From: a virus
Virus record (IMG/VR): IMGVR_UViG_3300037861_000102
Span: 1 to 20,108 of that record
Strand: one strand, 5' to 3'
Length of the DNA stretch: 20,108 nucleotides
Shown: piece by piece, positions 6,823 to 12,734 of the stretch
Position numbering within the stretch: the stretch's first letter is position 1
Layout: the number at the start of each line of letters is the position of its first letter
The notes under the pieces: model-generated
The model's input: the letters and a program-made list of their open reading frames with translations, nothing else
Told to the model about the DNA's origin: nothing
Database searches by the model: none
Translations under genes and position numbers: made by a program

Positions 6823-7440
6823 ATGATAACAATAACAAACGAATGTAACATGGAGTTAATGGCTCGTTACCCTGACAATTATTTTGATTTAGCAATAGTT
6901 GATCCGCCTTATGGGATTAATATAAATGAAAATATGGGATTAAAAAAAGGTCAAAAAAAGAGACATGATAAAAAAGTAGAATGGGACAATGAAATACCTA
7001 CTGCAGAATACTTTAAAGAACTTTATCGCGTTTCAAAAAATCAAATTGTATGGGGCGGAAATTACTTCCCAGATTTATGGGTAAGCGGATGTAGTCATTT
7101 TATATTTTGGGATAAAAAGACGCCAATAGGAATGAGTTTTAGCGATGGAGAGCTAGCTTGGACTTCTTTTAATAAAGCAGACAGAAAATACACTCTTTAC
7201 AACGAGAGGGTCGGTAAAATACACCCTACACAAAAACCAGTAAAGTTATACAAATGGCTTTTAATAAACTACGCAAAAGAAGGCGACAAGATTTTAGACA
7301 CGCATTTAGGTTCTGGAAGTATCGCAATAGCTTGTCATAATCTAAAATTTAATTTAACCGCTTGTGAACTTGACAAAGATTATTTTAAAGAAAGTTTAAA
7401 AAGATTACACAACCATCAATCACAACTCACAATGTTTTAA
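6823..7440 (+). CDS. DNA adenine methyltransferase, copy 2
   Basis: A 205-residue paralogue of the methyltransferase at 4892-5518. The first roughly 31 residues, through D27-P-P-Y-G, and the last 72, from HPTQKPVKLY to NHQSQLTMF, are nearly the same in both, including the LDTHLGSGS AdoMet motif. The middle (about 32-133), which should contact the target sequence, has diverged strongly apart from a WGGNYFP segment and a WDK motif. Matching stretches are also visible at the DNA level, with many silent changes, pointing to duplication followed by divergence or domain swapping. The two enzymes probably methylate different sites. This gene closes the cassette, and a terminator begins 10 bases after its stop. 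Confidence 0.88.
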   Translation: MITITNECNMELMARYPDNYFDLAIVDPPYGININENMGLKKGQKKRHDKKVEWDNEIPTAEYFKELYRVSKNQIVWGGNYFPDLWVSGCSHFIFWDKKTPIGMSFSDGELAWTSFNKADRKYTLYNERVGKIHPTQKPVKLYKWLLINYAKEGDKILDTHLGSGSIAIACHNLKFNLTACELDKDYFKESLKRLHNHQSQLTMF

Positions 7441-7449
7441 CCTAGAAAT

Positions 7450-7473
7450 ACCGCCCTCAAAAGCGGTTTTTTT
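7450..7473 (+). terminator. Rho-independent terminator
   Basis: ACCGC (7450-7454) pairs with GCGGT (7463-7467) around an eight-base loop and is followed by seven T residues. It ends the replication/modification transcript and insulates the palindromic region. Confidence 0.85.
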
Positions 7474-7500
7474 GTTCATATACTTTCCTACAAAAGTTTT

Positions 7501-7512
7501 GTTAAATTTAAC
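7501..7512. repeat. 12-bp palindrome GTTAAATTTAAC
   Basis: A perfect 12-base palindrome just outside the left arm of the large inverted repeat. It may be a protein site; no role can be assigned. Confidence 0.4.
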
Positions 7513-7549
7513 ACTAATATAATACTTAACTTACAATTTTGCAAAAATA

Positions 7550-7568
7550 GTGTTCAAGTCACGAACGC
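7550..7568. promoter_or_regulatory. left outer dyad of the octamer box
   Basis: GTGTTCAA and ACGAACGC face each other across three bases, an imperfect version of the perfect dyad at 7835-7853 with the same 19-base length. It is the mirror position of that dyad in the other arm. Confidence 0.55.
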
Positions 7569-7613
7569 TGTGTTCAGGCTTTTTATCAATGGTAGCAAGG
7601 CTTTCCGTAGGTT

Positions 7614-7629
7614 TTGAACGCTTGAACGC
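7614..7629 (+). repeat. tandem TTGAACGC x2 (left arm)
   Basis: Two exact head-to-tail copies of the octamer TTGAACGC. The mirror pair in the opposite orientation is at 7773-7788. Exact tandem copies inside otherwise diverged arms suggest selection for protein binding. Confidence 0.75.
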
Positions 7630-7659
7630 AATTCTAAATATCTTTTTACAAACTTATAA

Positions 7660-7704
7660 ATTCTTACATATTCTTTTAGTTAGATATATTATATATGTAA
7701 GAAT
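7660..7704. repeat. 11-bp inverted repeat in AT-rich core
   Basis: ATTCTTACATA (7660-7670) and TATGTAAGAAT (7694-7704) are perfect reverse complements around 23 bases. They could form a hairpin when the strands separate, or bind a dimer. Confidence 0.6.
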
Positions 7705-7734
7705 AATATTGTTAATATAATATATAATACTTCT

Positions 7735-7746
7735 ATACGTACGTAT
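7735..7746. repeat. 12-bp palindrome ATACGTACGTAT
   Basis: A perfect palindrome containing overlapping ACGT units, the only G/C-containing island in the right half of the AT-rich core. Confidence 0.55.
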
Positions 7747-7772
7747 GTATTAATAAAAAGATATTCGATTTT

Positions 7773-7788
7773 GCGTTCAAGCGTTCAA
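7773..7788 (-). repeat. tandem TTGAACGC x2 (right arm, inverted)
   Basis: Two exact copies of GCGTTCAA, the reverse complement of TTGAACGC, mirror the pair at 7614-7629. Confidence 0.75.
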
Positions 7789-7834
7789 AAAACGTGGTAG
7801 CCCTTACTACTATTGACTTTAAGCCCTGAACACA

Positions 7835-7853
7835 GCGTTCAATAATTGAACGC
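7835..7853. promoter_or_regulatory. perfect 19-bp dyad GCGTTCAAT-A-ATTGAACGC
   Basis: Nine perfectly symmetric bases on each side of a single A, built from two facing TTGAACGC boxes. This is the form expected for a dimeric HTH protein. It lies 46 bases upstream of the TATATTTG box of the next gene, so it could also regulate that gene. Confidence 0.65.
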
Positions 7854-7899
7854 TATAAAAATAAAAGTAATAATTAACGGATTTGTTCACTATTATAAC

Positions 7900-7907
7900 T
7901 ATATTTG
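7900..7907 (+). promoter_or_regulatory. -7 promoter box TATATTTG
   Basis: TATATTTG matches TAnnTTTG and lies 12 bases before the ATG at 7920. A TTTG at 7882-7885 is a possible -33 element, though its 14-base spacing is short. It would start the terminase and structural transcript. Confidence 0.6.
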
Positions 7908-7919
7908 TAAAAAAAAGAT

Positions 7920-8234
7920 ATGGAATTAATTAACTTAGATCATTGCGCTACTAACGACCAAGATTCAATTTTAAAAAAAGAATCATTAAAAGCTTTTATT
8001 TTAAAAAATGAGAATTACAATGTAGAACTACTCTTAAATGCTTTAGATGTGAATAGAGTAACATTGATAAAATGGATTAAAGAGATAAATAGGCTGCCTT
8101 TAGAAAATTTTAAAGAAAGAATTGTAAAAATGAAATTGAAACACCCAGCATTAACACAAAGGCAAATAGCTATAAACATTGGCTGCAGTCTTGGAAGTGT
8201 TAACAAAGCGTTAAAAAAAATAAACATAAACTGA
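7920..8234 (+). CDS. DNA-binding protein with one or two HTH motifs
   Basis: A 104-residue protein with a probable HTH near the middle (NVELLLNALDVNRVTLIKWIKEI) and a clearer one at the C-terminus (HPALTQRQIAINIGCSLGSVNKALKK). The C-terminal segment shares the pattern QR..A......S.GS.NK.L with the end of the DUF3987 ATPase upstream, so both may recognise related DNA. It is the first gene after the 310-bp inverted repeat, with its own TATATTTG promoter. Possible roles are origin- or operator-binding protein or a terminase accessory factor; none is proven. The family is not recognised beyond HTH. Confidence 0.75.
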   Translation: MELINLDHCATNDQDSILKKESLKAFILKNENYNVELLLNALDVNRVTLIKWIKEINRLPLENFKERIVKMKLKHPALTQRQIAINIGCSLGSVNKALKKININ

Positions 8235-8242
8235 ATTTATTC

Positions 8243-8250
8243 TATCTTTA
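8243..8250 (+). promoter_or_regulatory. weak -7 box TATCTTTA
   Basis: TATCTTTA differs by one base from TAnnTTTG and lies four bases before the ATG at 8255. That is too close for a normal leader, so the evidence is weak; transcription may instead continue from 7900. Confidence 0.2.
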
Positions 8251-8254
8251 CAAA

Positions 8255-8518
8255 ATGAAAGATATAGCACAACACGGAATCACACAGAAAAAGCATAAAT
8301 GCAAAATAGACGTTTTAAAGCAGTTTCTTTTATGCTTTGATACTTATGACGTCAAAAGTCTTTCGATCGATTTAAACATGCCAGTTTCGTCTCTAATTAA
8401 CGAGATTGACAGTATTAAAGGTTGGGAATACATGACGGTGACAACAAAAGCATTATATTTGAAAGCAAAAGGCTTTAAAAATGAAGAAATTAATTTAACA
8501 CTAAATATAAAACGATGA
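8255..8518 (+). CDS. small HTH-like hypothetical protein
   Basis: An 87-residue basic protein with no family I recognise. Residues 19-47 (IDVLKQFLLCFDTYDVKSLSIDLNMPVSSLINEI) have the spacing of a tri-helical HTH, with SIDLNMPVSSL as turn plus recognition helix. A second, similar helical pair follows (ALYLKAKGFKNEEINLTLNI). It starts 20 bases after the preceding HTH gene and overlaps the next gene by four bases (ATGA). Position just before the small terminase suggests a regulatory or packaging accessory role, which is inference. Confidence 0.6.
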   Translation: MKDIAQHGITQKKHKCKIDVLKQFLLCFDTYDVKSLSIDLNMPVSSLINEIDSIKGWEYMTVTTKALYLKAKGFKNEEINLTLNIKR

Positions 8519-8979
8519 GTGATTTCACAATTACAAAAGAGCAATTAAGAAGTTTGACGGATCCTAAAGTTAAAGAAATGTTTCCAGATGCTTTTAGAAA
8601 TGTTTTAGAAGTTGGAAAATGGTATAAAAATGATTTATGGCCCGCAATTTTTTGCGCAAATACAGATTATACAGGCAAAGAGTTTACTGGTTATGGCGTT
8701 AATAGCAATGGTTCTTTTTGTAAATACCTTAGCTTATTTTCGCATCCAGATTGGCAAGCAGCAAGCAACGAAGAAGTGTTTGAAGCATTAAAAAGAGCAG
8801 CAATTAAAATGGGGTACAAGAAAGGTTTGTATTGTGTTTTTGGAAAAGACAAGCACATTAGAGCTATTGATGGAAATGAATTTAAATGGAGTGAATATTG
8901 GGATGCATTATATATTGGATATGATTGTATTTTTCAAGACGGAGAATGGGCGGAAATTGTTAATAAAAATTTATTGTAA
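8515..8979 (+). CDS. conserved-looking phage hypothetical protein
   Basis: A 154-residue soluble protein, rich in aromatic residues and with no signal peptide. The segments VGKWYKNDLWPAIFCANTDYTGKEFTGYGV and NEEVFEALKRAAIKMGYKKG resemble small proteins often found beside terminases and lysis genes in Bacteroidota phages, where no function is established. It overlaps its neighbours by 4 bases and 1 base, so it is firmly part of the operon. I cannot assign a role. Confidence 0.7.
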   Translation: MSDFTITKEQLRSLTDPKVKEMFPDAFRNVLEVGKWYKNDLWPAIFCANTDYTGKEFTGYGVNSNGSFCKYLSLFSHPDWQAASNEEVFEALKRAAIKMGYKKGLYCVFGKDKHIRAIDGNEFKWSEYWDALYIGYDCIFQDGEWAEIVNKNLL

Positions 8980-9431
8980 TGGCAAAAAACGGAAACATAC
9001 ACCCAACTAGGGTATTTAGAACTCCAGACGAATTAGAAAGAGCTTTTGAATTGTATAAAGAAGATTTGATAGTTCAAGCAGGTAGCTGGCAAAAAGTGCA
9101 GTATGTAGGTAAAGAAGGGCAACGAATGAGCGACGATTTAAAGCTGCCATATACAATGGATGGGTTTGAAGTATTTTGTTATAAAAATTATGGAACAGTT
9201 GAGGATTATTTTAAAAACAAAGATGGTTATTACACCGACTTCTCCCCTATCTGTTCGCAGATAAAAAAAGAAATTAGGTCAAATCAAATTACTGGAGGAA
9301 TGACAGGGGTTTTTAATACAAGCATCACACAGCGATTAAATAGTCTAGTCGAGAAAATTGAAGACGTTACACCCGCAACTCCAAAGAAAATAATTGTAAA
9401 AATTAAAAGAGATGAAAATACTAATCCTTAA
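8979..9431 (+). CDS. terminase small subunit (DNA-packaging gp3-like)
   Basis: A 150-residue protein matching the pattern of the DNA-packaging protein gp3/small terminase family. It starts with a short leader and FRTPDELERAFELYK, then has YTMDGFEVFCYKNYGTVEDYF, a helical block SPICSQIKKEIRSNQI, and the characteristic TGGMTGVFNTSITQRLNSLVEKIE. The C-terminus is basic. Small terminases recognise viral DNA and bring the large subunit to it. The large terminase follows after one small ORF. The ATG overlaps the last base of the preceding stop codon. Family and position agree, so the call is fairly strong. Confidence 0.8.
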   Translation: MAKNGNIHPTRVFRTPDELERAFELYKEDLIVQAGSWQKVQYVGKEGQRMSDDLKLPYTMDGFEVFCYKNYGTVEDYFKNKDGYYTDFSPICSQIKKEIRSNQITGGMTGVFNTSITQRLNSLVEKIEDVTPATPKKIIVKIKRDENTNP

Positions 9432-9621
9432 AAAATCAATCTTACTTATTAGAATTAATCCGGAAGAAGACTGTTGCAAGTGTTTGTTTATCTTTTTGAT
9501 AAGTTGGAATGCTTTTAAATTTGATGTATTGAATTTTGATTTTGACAATTTCACAATGAAACAAATCAAAGAATTTTACATAAATTTGTCAGATGATTGG
9601 AATCGAAAGTATAGAATTTGA
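9412..9621 (+). CDS. small ORF bridging the terminase genes
   Basis: A 69-codon frame that overlaps the end of the small terminase by 20 bases and the start of the large terminase by 29. It thereby fills the 161-base gap between them. The product is hydrophobic in its first half (ILILKKSILLIRI and CCKCLFIFLISWNAFKF) and ends in a charged helix. No family is recognised. The exact bridging supports a real gene. The high Ile/Leu/Phe content, which AT-rich DNA gives by chance, and the lack of motifs argue for caution. Confidence 0.45.
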   Translation: MKILILKKSILLIRINPEEDCCKCLFIFLISWNAFKFDVLNFDFDNFTMKQIKEFYINLSDDWNRKYRI

Positions 9622-10996
9622 AGAAGGCATATTTAATGAATTATATCACGAAATAGATCGGGCGTTTTCTGATGAAAAGATACGCTTCATATTTATTTAT
9701 GGTGGTTCCTCCTCTTCAAAAACATTTTCTTATGTACAGAAATCAATTGTTTACATGATGGAAGGCGTAGACAACAATAGCCTAATATTTAGAAAATTCT
9801 CAGTTGATATTGAGCAATCAATATTTCAAGACTTCAAAACAATAATTAACGATTGGGGGCTAAACGAATATTTTAAAATACAAAAGCATTACATTGAATG
9901 TTTATTAACAGGATCGTACGTTAGATTTAAGGGACTAGATGACAGCGAGAAGATTAAAGGATTGTCTGGCATAAAAAAGATATGCCTAGAAGAGCTTTCG
10001 CAGTTTGACATGATAGACTTTAAACAGGTCAAGAAACGTTTAAGAGGGTTAGTAGGGCAACAGATTATTGGTATCTTTAATCCGGTGTCTGAATTGTCGT
10101 TTATAAAAACACAAATATTTGATAATGAAATTTTTACAGATATTGAAAGCAAAATACAATCTAAGCAATTTAACCAATCAGGAGATACTTTAGTTCTGCG
10201 GACTTGTTATCTTGACAATATTTGGATTGTTGGTAACGGTAAAGGTGGGGGTTTTATTGACGTGCATGTTATAGCAGATTTTGAGCGAGATAAAATTAAC
10301 GACATAAACTATTATAACATTTACGCATTAGGTAACTGGGGTAAACTTCGCACCGGTGGCGAGTTCTTAAAACAATTTAAAAGCGATAAGCACGTAGGAA
10401 TATATCCTTATGATCAATTACTACCAATTCATATATCTTTTGACGAGAATGTACTACCTTACTTAACTTGCAACGTATTTCAGTTGTCAAATAATGTTTT
10501 AAGACAGATAGATGAGATTATGTTAAAGGATCCTTTAAACACGCTTAAAGATACGTGCGAAGAGTTTATAAAAAGATACGGATCAAACAGGCAGGGACTT
10601 TTTATTTATGGAGACGCAACCAGCCGCAAACAAGACACTAAGATTCAAAAAGGGCAAAACTTTTACTTATTGATTAAAGTATATTTAAAATCAATGCGTC
10701 CAGATTTTAGGATTCCGCGTGCTAATCCATCAGTCATTATGTCCCGTAACTTTACAAATGAATTATTAGCTGGAGAGGTTGATGGACTTACAATTGCGTT
10801 TGATTCTAGATGTAGAAATTCAATTAATGATTATCAGTACTGCACGGAGAATGAAGAGGGTAAAGTCAATAAAAAAGTAATTAAAGACAAATTAACTGGT
10901 CAAAGTTACCAGGAGTTTGGACACGCTTGCGATACGTTGAGGTACATATTGATTTCTATGTTTGGTGAAAAGTATAAAAAGTATATGAAAGGTTAA
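9593..10996 (+). CDS. terminase large subunit
   Basis: A 467-residue large terminase, the motor and nuclease that fills the prohead with DNA. The ATPase half shows a Walker A variant GGSSSSKT at 37-44, a Walker B ICLEELS at about 130-136 with E133/E134, and a coupling region near 161-171 (IFNPVSELSFI). The nuclease half shows the acidic residues expected of the RNase H-like fold: D284 in ISFDEN, D341 in IYGDATS and D447 in HACDTLRYI. The layout fits the Terminase_3 (PBSX/SPP1-like) group. ATG 9593 is the first start and leaves the usual short helix before the Walker A motif. The first structural gene follows after 22 bases. Confidence 0.93.
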   Translation: MIGIESIEFEEGIFNELYHEIDRAFSDEKIRFIFIYGGSSSSKTFSYVQKSIVYMMEGVDNNSLIFRKFSVDIEQSIFQDFKTIINDWGLNEYFKIQKHYIECLLTGSYVRFKGLDDSEKIKGLSGIKKICLEELSQFDMIDFKQVKKRLRGLVGQQIIGIFNPVSELSFIKTQIFDNEIFTDIESKIQSKQFNQSGDTLVLRTCYLDNIWIVGNGKGGGFIDVHVIADFERDKINDINYYNIYALGNWGKLRTGGEFLKQFKSDKHVGIYPYDQLLPIHISFDENVLPYLTCNVFQLSNNVLRQIDEIMLKDPLNTLKDTCEEFIKRYGSNRQGLFIYGDATSRKQDTKIQKGQNFYLLIKVYLKSMRPDFRIPRANPSVIMSRNFTNELLAGEVDGLTIAFDSRCRNSINDYQYCTENEEGKVNKKVIKDKLTGQSYQEFGHACDTLRYILISMFGEKYKKYMKG

Positions 10997-11018
10997 ATTA
11001 ATTTAAAGAGACTAACAA

Positions 11019-11552
11019 ATGATTCTAGGCATAACATTAAATCGATTTGCAAAGATAAGATCTCAAGGAGAGAATGTAAAGTATAATTTCTTGACTAAGA
11101 TACTTCTTGAAAAAAAACCAGTAAAGAGATTTAAGTGCAAGGAAATACAAGATCTTACATTAGATCAATTAGTTAATTTAGAAATGTACCTTCAAGATGA
11201 AGATTATAGTAAATTTTGTTCTATATTTGTAGTTAAGAAATTTTGGCAAACTATTTATATTCACAACATGTCATTTATCATTATGGAATTTCTTTGTCAG
11301 CAAAGAATGCATTATGAATTATATGATTTTATTTTTGACCCCCCGAGTTACGGTGAAGATGCAAAAGAGACGACGGGGTCAGAATTAAAAAGGGAATTTG
11401 TGGAAAGGTTTGGAAACTATGTCATATTGATGGATGTTATCTGTAAAGGAGATATGACAAAGTACAAGGCAGTAGAACAATGGAAAGTAAGTGAGTTCTT
11501 TTTTTGGGCAAACTATTTAACAGGTCAAAGAATAATAGAAGGGGTAAAATAA
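11019..11552 (+). CDS. hypothetical protein downstream of large terminase
   Basis: A 177-residue, mostly helical protein with no recognised family. It has an aromatic-rich central segment (FVVKKFWQTIYIHNMSFIIMEFLCQQRMHYELYDFIF) and a C-terminus VEQWKVSEFFFWANYLTGQRIIE. The DPPSYG near residue 108 superficially resembles a methyltransferase DPPY, but the order and surroundings do not fit. In this position a phage often has a portal, but the protein is far too short and lacks that family's pattern. A neck or tail-assembly role is possible from context only. Confidence 0.7.
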   Translation: MILGITLNRFAKIRSQGENVKYNFLTKILLEKKPVKRFKCKEIQDLTLDQLVNLEMYLQDEDYSKFCSIFVVKKFWQTIYIHNMSFIIMEFLCQQRMHYELYDFIFDPPSYGEDAKETTGSELKREFVERFGNYVILMDVICKGDMTKYKAVEQWKVSEFFFWANYLTGQRIIEGVK

Positions 11553-11558
11553 AAAAAC

Positions 11559-12017
11559 ATGGCAAATCAATTATCAAAATTATTAACATTCATTATTGAG
11601 ATTTACGATGCGATACCGCTTGTAAATACTATCTGTTTTAAAGATGATGATGTAGTTGATGTCGAAAAAGAAAATGTTTACCCGCTTGTATCTATACAGT
11701 TGTTATCTGGACCAGCACCAGATTGGTACAATAGGCAGTATATAATTGCTTTTGAAGTTCTAAACCAACGAGATGACACAAAGACCTCAACAGGATCAAA
11801 GCTGTTATCTGACGCAAACTACATTGATAACATTGGTATTACAGATAGCATAGCAAACAATTTTTTAATGGAGATTTTAAAAGACCATAATGATTTAGAT
11901 ATACAAATTGTTGACGGTAGCATCTCAACATTTGAGCCGGTAAGAAAAGACGAGCGAAATGCTCTCGACGGCGTTAAGTTTTCAGCAACATTTATGATGC
12001 ATCAAAATGGAATATAG
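11559..12017 (+). CDS. probable tail terminator/neck-type protein
   Basis: A 152-residue alpha/beta protein. It starts with an amphipathic helix (NQLSKLLTFIIEIYDAI), continues with strands and ends ALDGVKFSATFMMHQNGI. The size, the leading helix, the central PLVSIQLLSG strand and the final strand resemble tail-terminator or neck proteins that close the tail tube, and the neighbours are consistent. I cannot tie it to a named family. It overlaps the next gene by 11 bases. Confidence 0.5.
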   Translation: MANQLSKLLTFIIEIYDAIPLVNTICFKDDDVVDVEKENVYPLVSIQLLSGPAPDWYNRQYIIAFEVLNQRDDTKTSTGSKLLSDANYIDNIGITDSIANNFLMEILKDHNDLDIQIVDGSISTFEPVRKDERNALDGVKFSATFMMHQNGI

Positions 12018-12429
12018 TGTCGCTCAAATTAGACAGTACATAAGGGAAGTTATAAGAGCTTCAAAGAATACCGCTCGCGTTGATTCCGGATTGTTAAAAG
12101 ACACAATGAGAGGTGCGTATATTGGCAGAACTAAGTCAATTGAATTTCGACAATTATTCTATGGAGCCTACGGAAATAACAGCAAGTTAATTGCAAACGC
12201 TGAAAAAATAATACCTAAGGATTTACCATGGACGGTAATTTTTGAAGATGAAGAAGGCAGGCAGACCACGGTAAAAGGTACCACAAGAACAGGAAGAGAA
12301 ATAAGAAGGTCGGCAATATCTCAAGCAAATGTAGGTACTGATAAGATTAAGCAATTATTAAAATCTTTAAAGATAGCAGATGGCAGCACGAAAGACAATA
12401 CAACAAAAGGAGATAGAAGCATTGACTAA
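12007..12429 (+). CDS. neck/tail-completion-like protein (HK97 gp10-type?)
   Basis: A 140-residue basic protein. It starts with a helix (SVAQIRQYIREVIRAS), then VDSGLLKDTMRG and a strand ending EFRQLFYGAYGNNSK. That combination, a short helix, an 'LKDS/LKDT' turn and a strand with a Y-G motif, is typical of HK97 gp10-like tail-completion proteins, although the match is distant. The last 50 bases overlap the next gene, whose product has the same succession of motifs, suggesting a tandem pair. Function is inferred from position between terminase and tail genes. Confidence 0.5.
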   Translation: MEYSVAQIRQYIREVIRASKNTARVDSGLLKDTMRGAYIGRTKSIEFRQLFYGAYGNNSKLIANAEKIIPKDLPWTVIFEDEEGRQTTVKGTTRTGREIRRSAISQANVGTDKIKQLLKSLKIADGSTKDNTTKGDRSID

Positions 12430-12733
12430 AAATAGTTTACTTGAATTAGGCCGAGTAATTAAAGTTGTTACTGCTCGTAATTCCAAGGTAAGTAAGTTAG
12501 AGAAAGATCACTTACGGGATTCTATTGGACGTGCTGTAAAGCCGTTCAATGTTTTGATTTTATCACAAAAATTTTACGGACAATTCAATACTCCAAAAGG
12601 AAAGCCAACGCCAAAGAATCGAACTAACTTAACTGACACGCCTATGGAAAATGCAATTCAAGAGTACCTTCCAGACGCTACAAATGTTTACGTAAAAAAT
12701 ATGATTGATTTATTAATTAGCCCAATAGTTTAA
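12380..12733 (+). CDS. second neck/tail-completion-like protein
   Basis: A 117-residue protein repeating the plan of its neighbour: helix, basic turn, LEKDHLRDSIGRAV, then LILSQKFYGQFN (compare LLKDTMRGAYI and EFRQLFYGAYGN). It extends to a helical C-terminus (ENAIQEYLPDATNVYVKNMIDLLIS). It starts 50 bases inside the preceding gene. A later in-frame TTG near 12422 would reduce the overlap to a few bases and may be the true start. Likely neck or tail completion; not certain. Confidence 0.5.
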   Translation: MAARKTIQQKEIEALTKNSLLELGRVIKVVTARNSKVSKLEKDHLRDSIGRAVKPFNVLILSQKFYGQFNTPKGKPTPKNRTNLTDTPMENAIQEYLPDATNVYVKNMIDLLISPIV

Positions 12734-12734
12734 T

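Larger units (their letters stand above)
7547..7856. repeat. 310-bp mirror-symmetric inverted repeat with TTGAACGC boxes; candidate origin or packaging site
   Basis: The left arm 7547-7648 is the reverse complement of the right arm 7754-7856, with one single-base indel and about three quarters of positions identical by hand alignment. The conserved blocks are 16 bp at 7563-7578/7825-7840, 20 bp at 7612-7631/7771-7790 and 11 bp at 7638-7648/7754-7764. The conserved blocks coincide with ten copies or near-copies of the octamer TTGAACGC, five per arm, placed symmetrically about 7701-7702. The 105-bp centre is almost pure A/T. No convincing gene lies between 7474 and 7919. Iterated boxes flanking an AT-rich core next to replication genes resemble an iteron-type origin. 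The terminase gene nearby also allows a packaging site, and the flanking HTH genes an operator cluster. Structure is directly visible; function is inferred. Confidence 0.8.

Noticed and set aside
7589-7720. 43-codon plus-strand frame inside the palindrome (MVARLSVGFERLNAIL...)
   Set aside because: It spans the arm and AT-rich core and has the Ile/Leu composition chance gives in such DNA. The mirror arm has no matching start, and no promoter precedes it.
7547-7856. Insertion sequence or MITE as explanation of the inverted repeat
   Set aside because: No transposase and no target-site duplication seen outside the arms. The boxes themselves are iterated and conserved within each arm, which mobile-element ends do not explain. 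Not fully excluded.
9581-9588. TAAATTTG as a promoter for the large terminase gene
   Set aside because: It matches the -7 consensus, but transcription would begin at or after the ATG at 9593 and no -33 element is seen.
11340-11351. DPPSY in the 177-residue protein as a third methyltransferase
   Set aside because: No AdoMet-binding glycine motif and no other methyltransferase segment is present.
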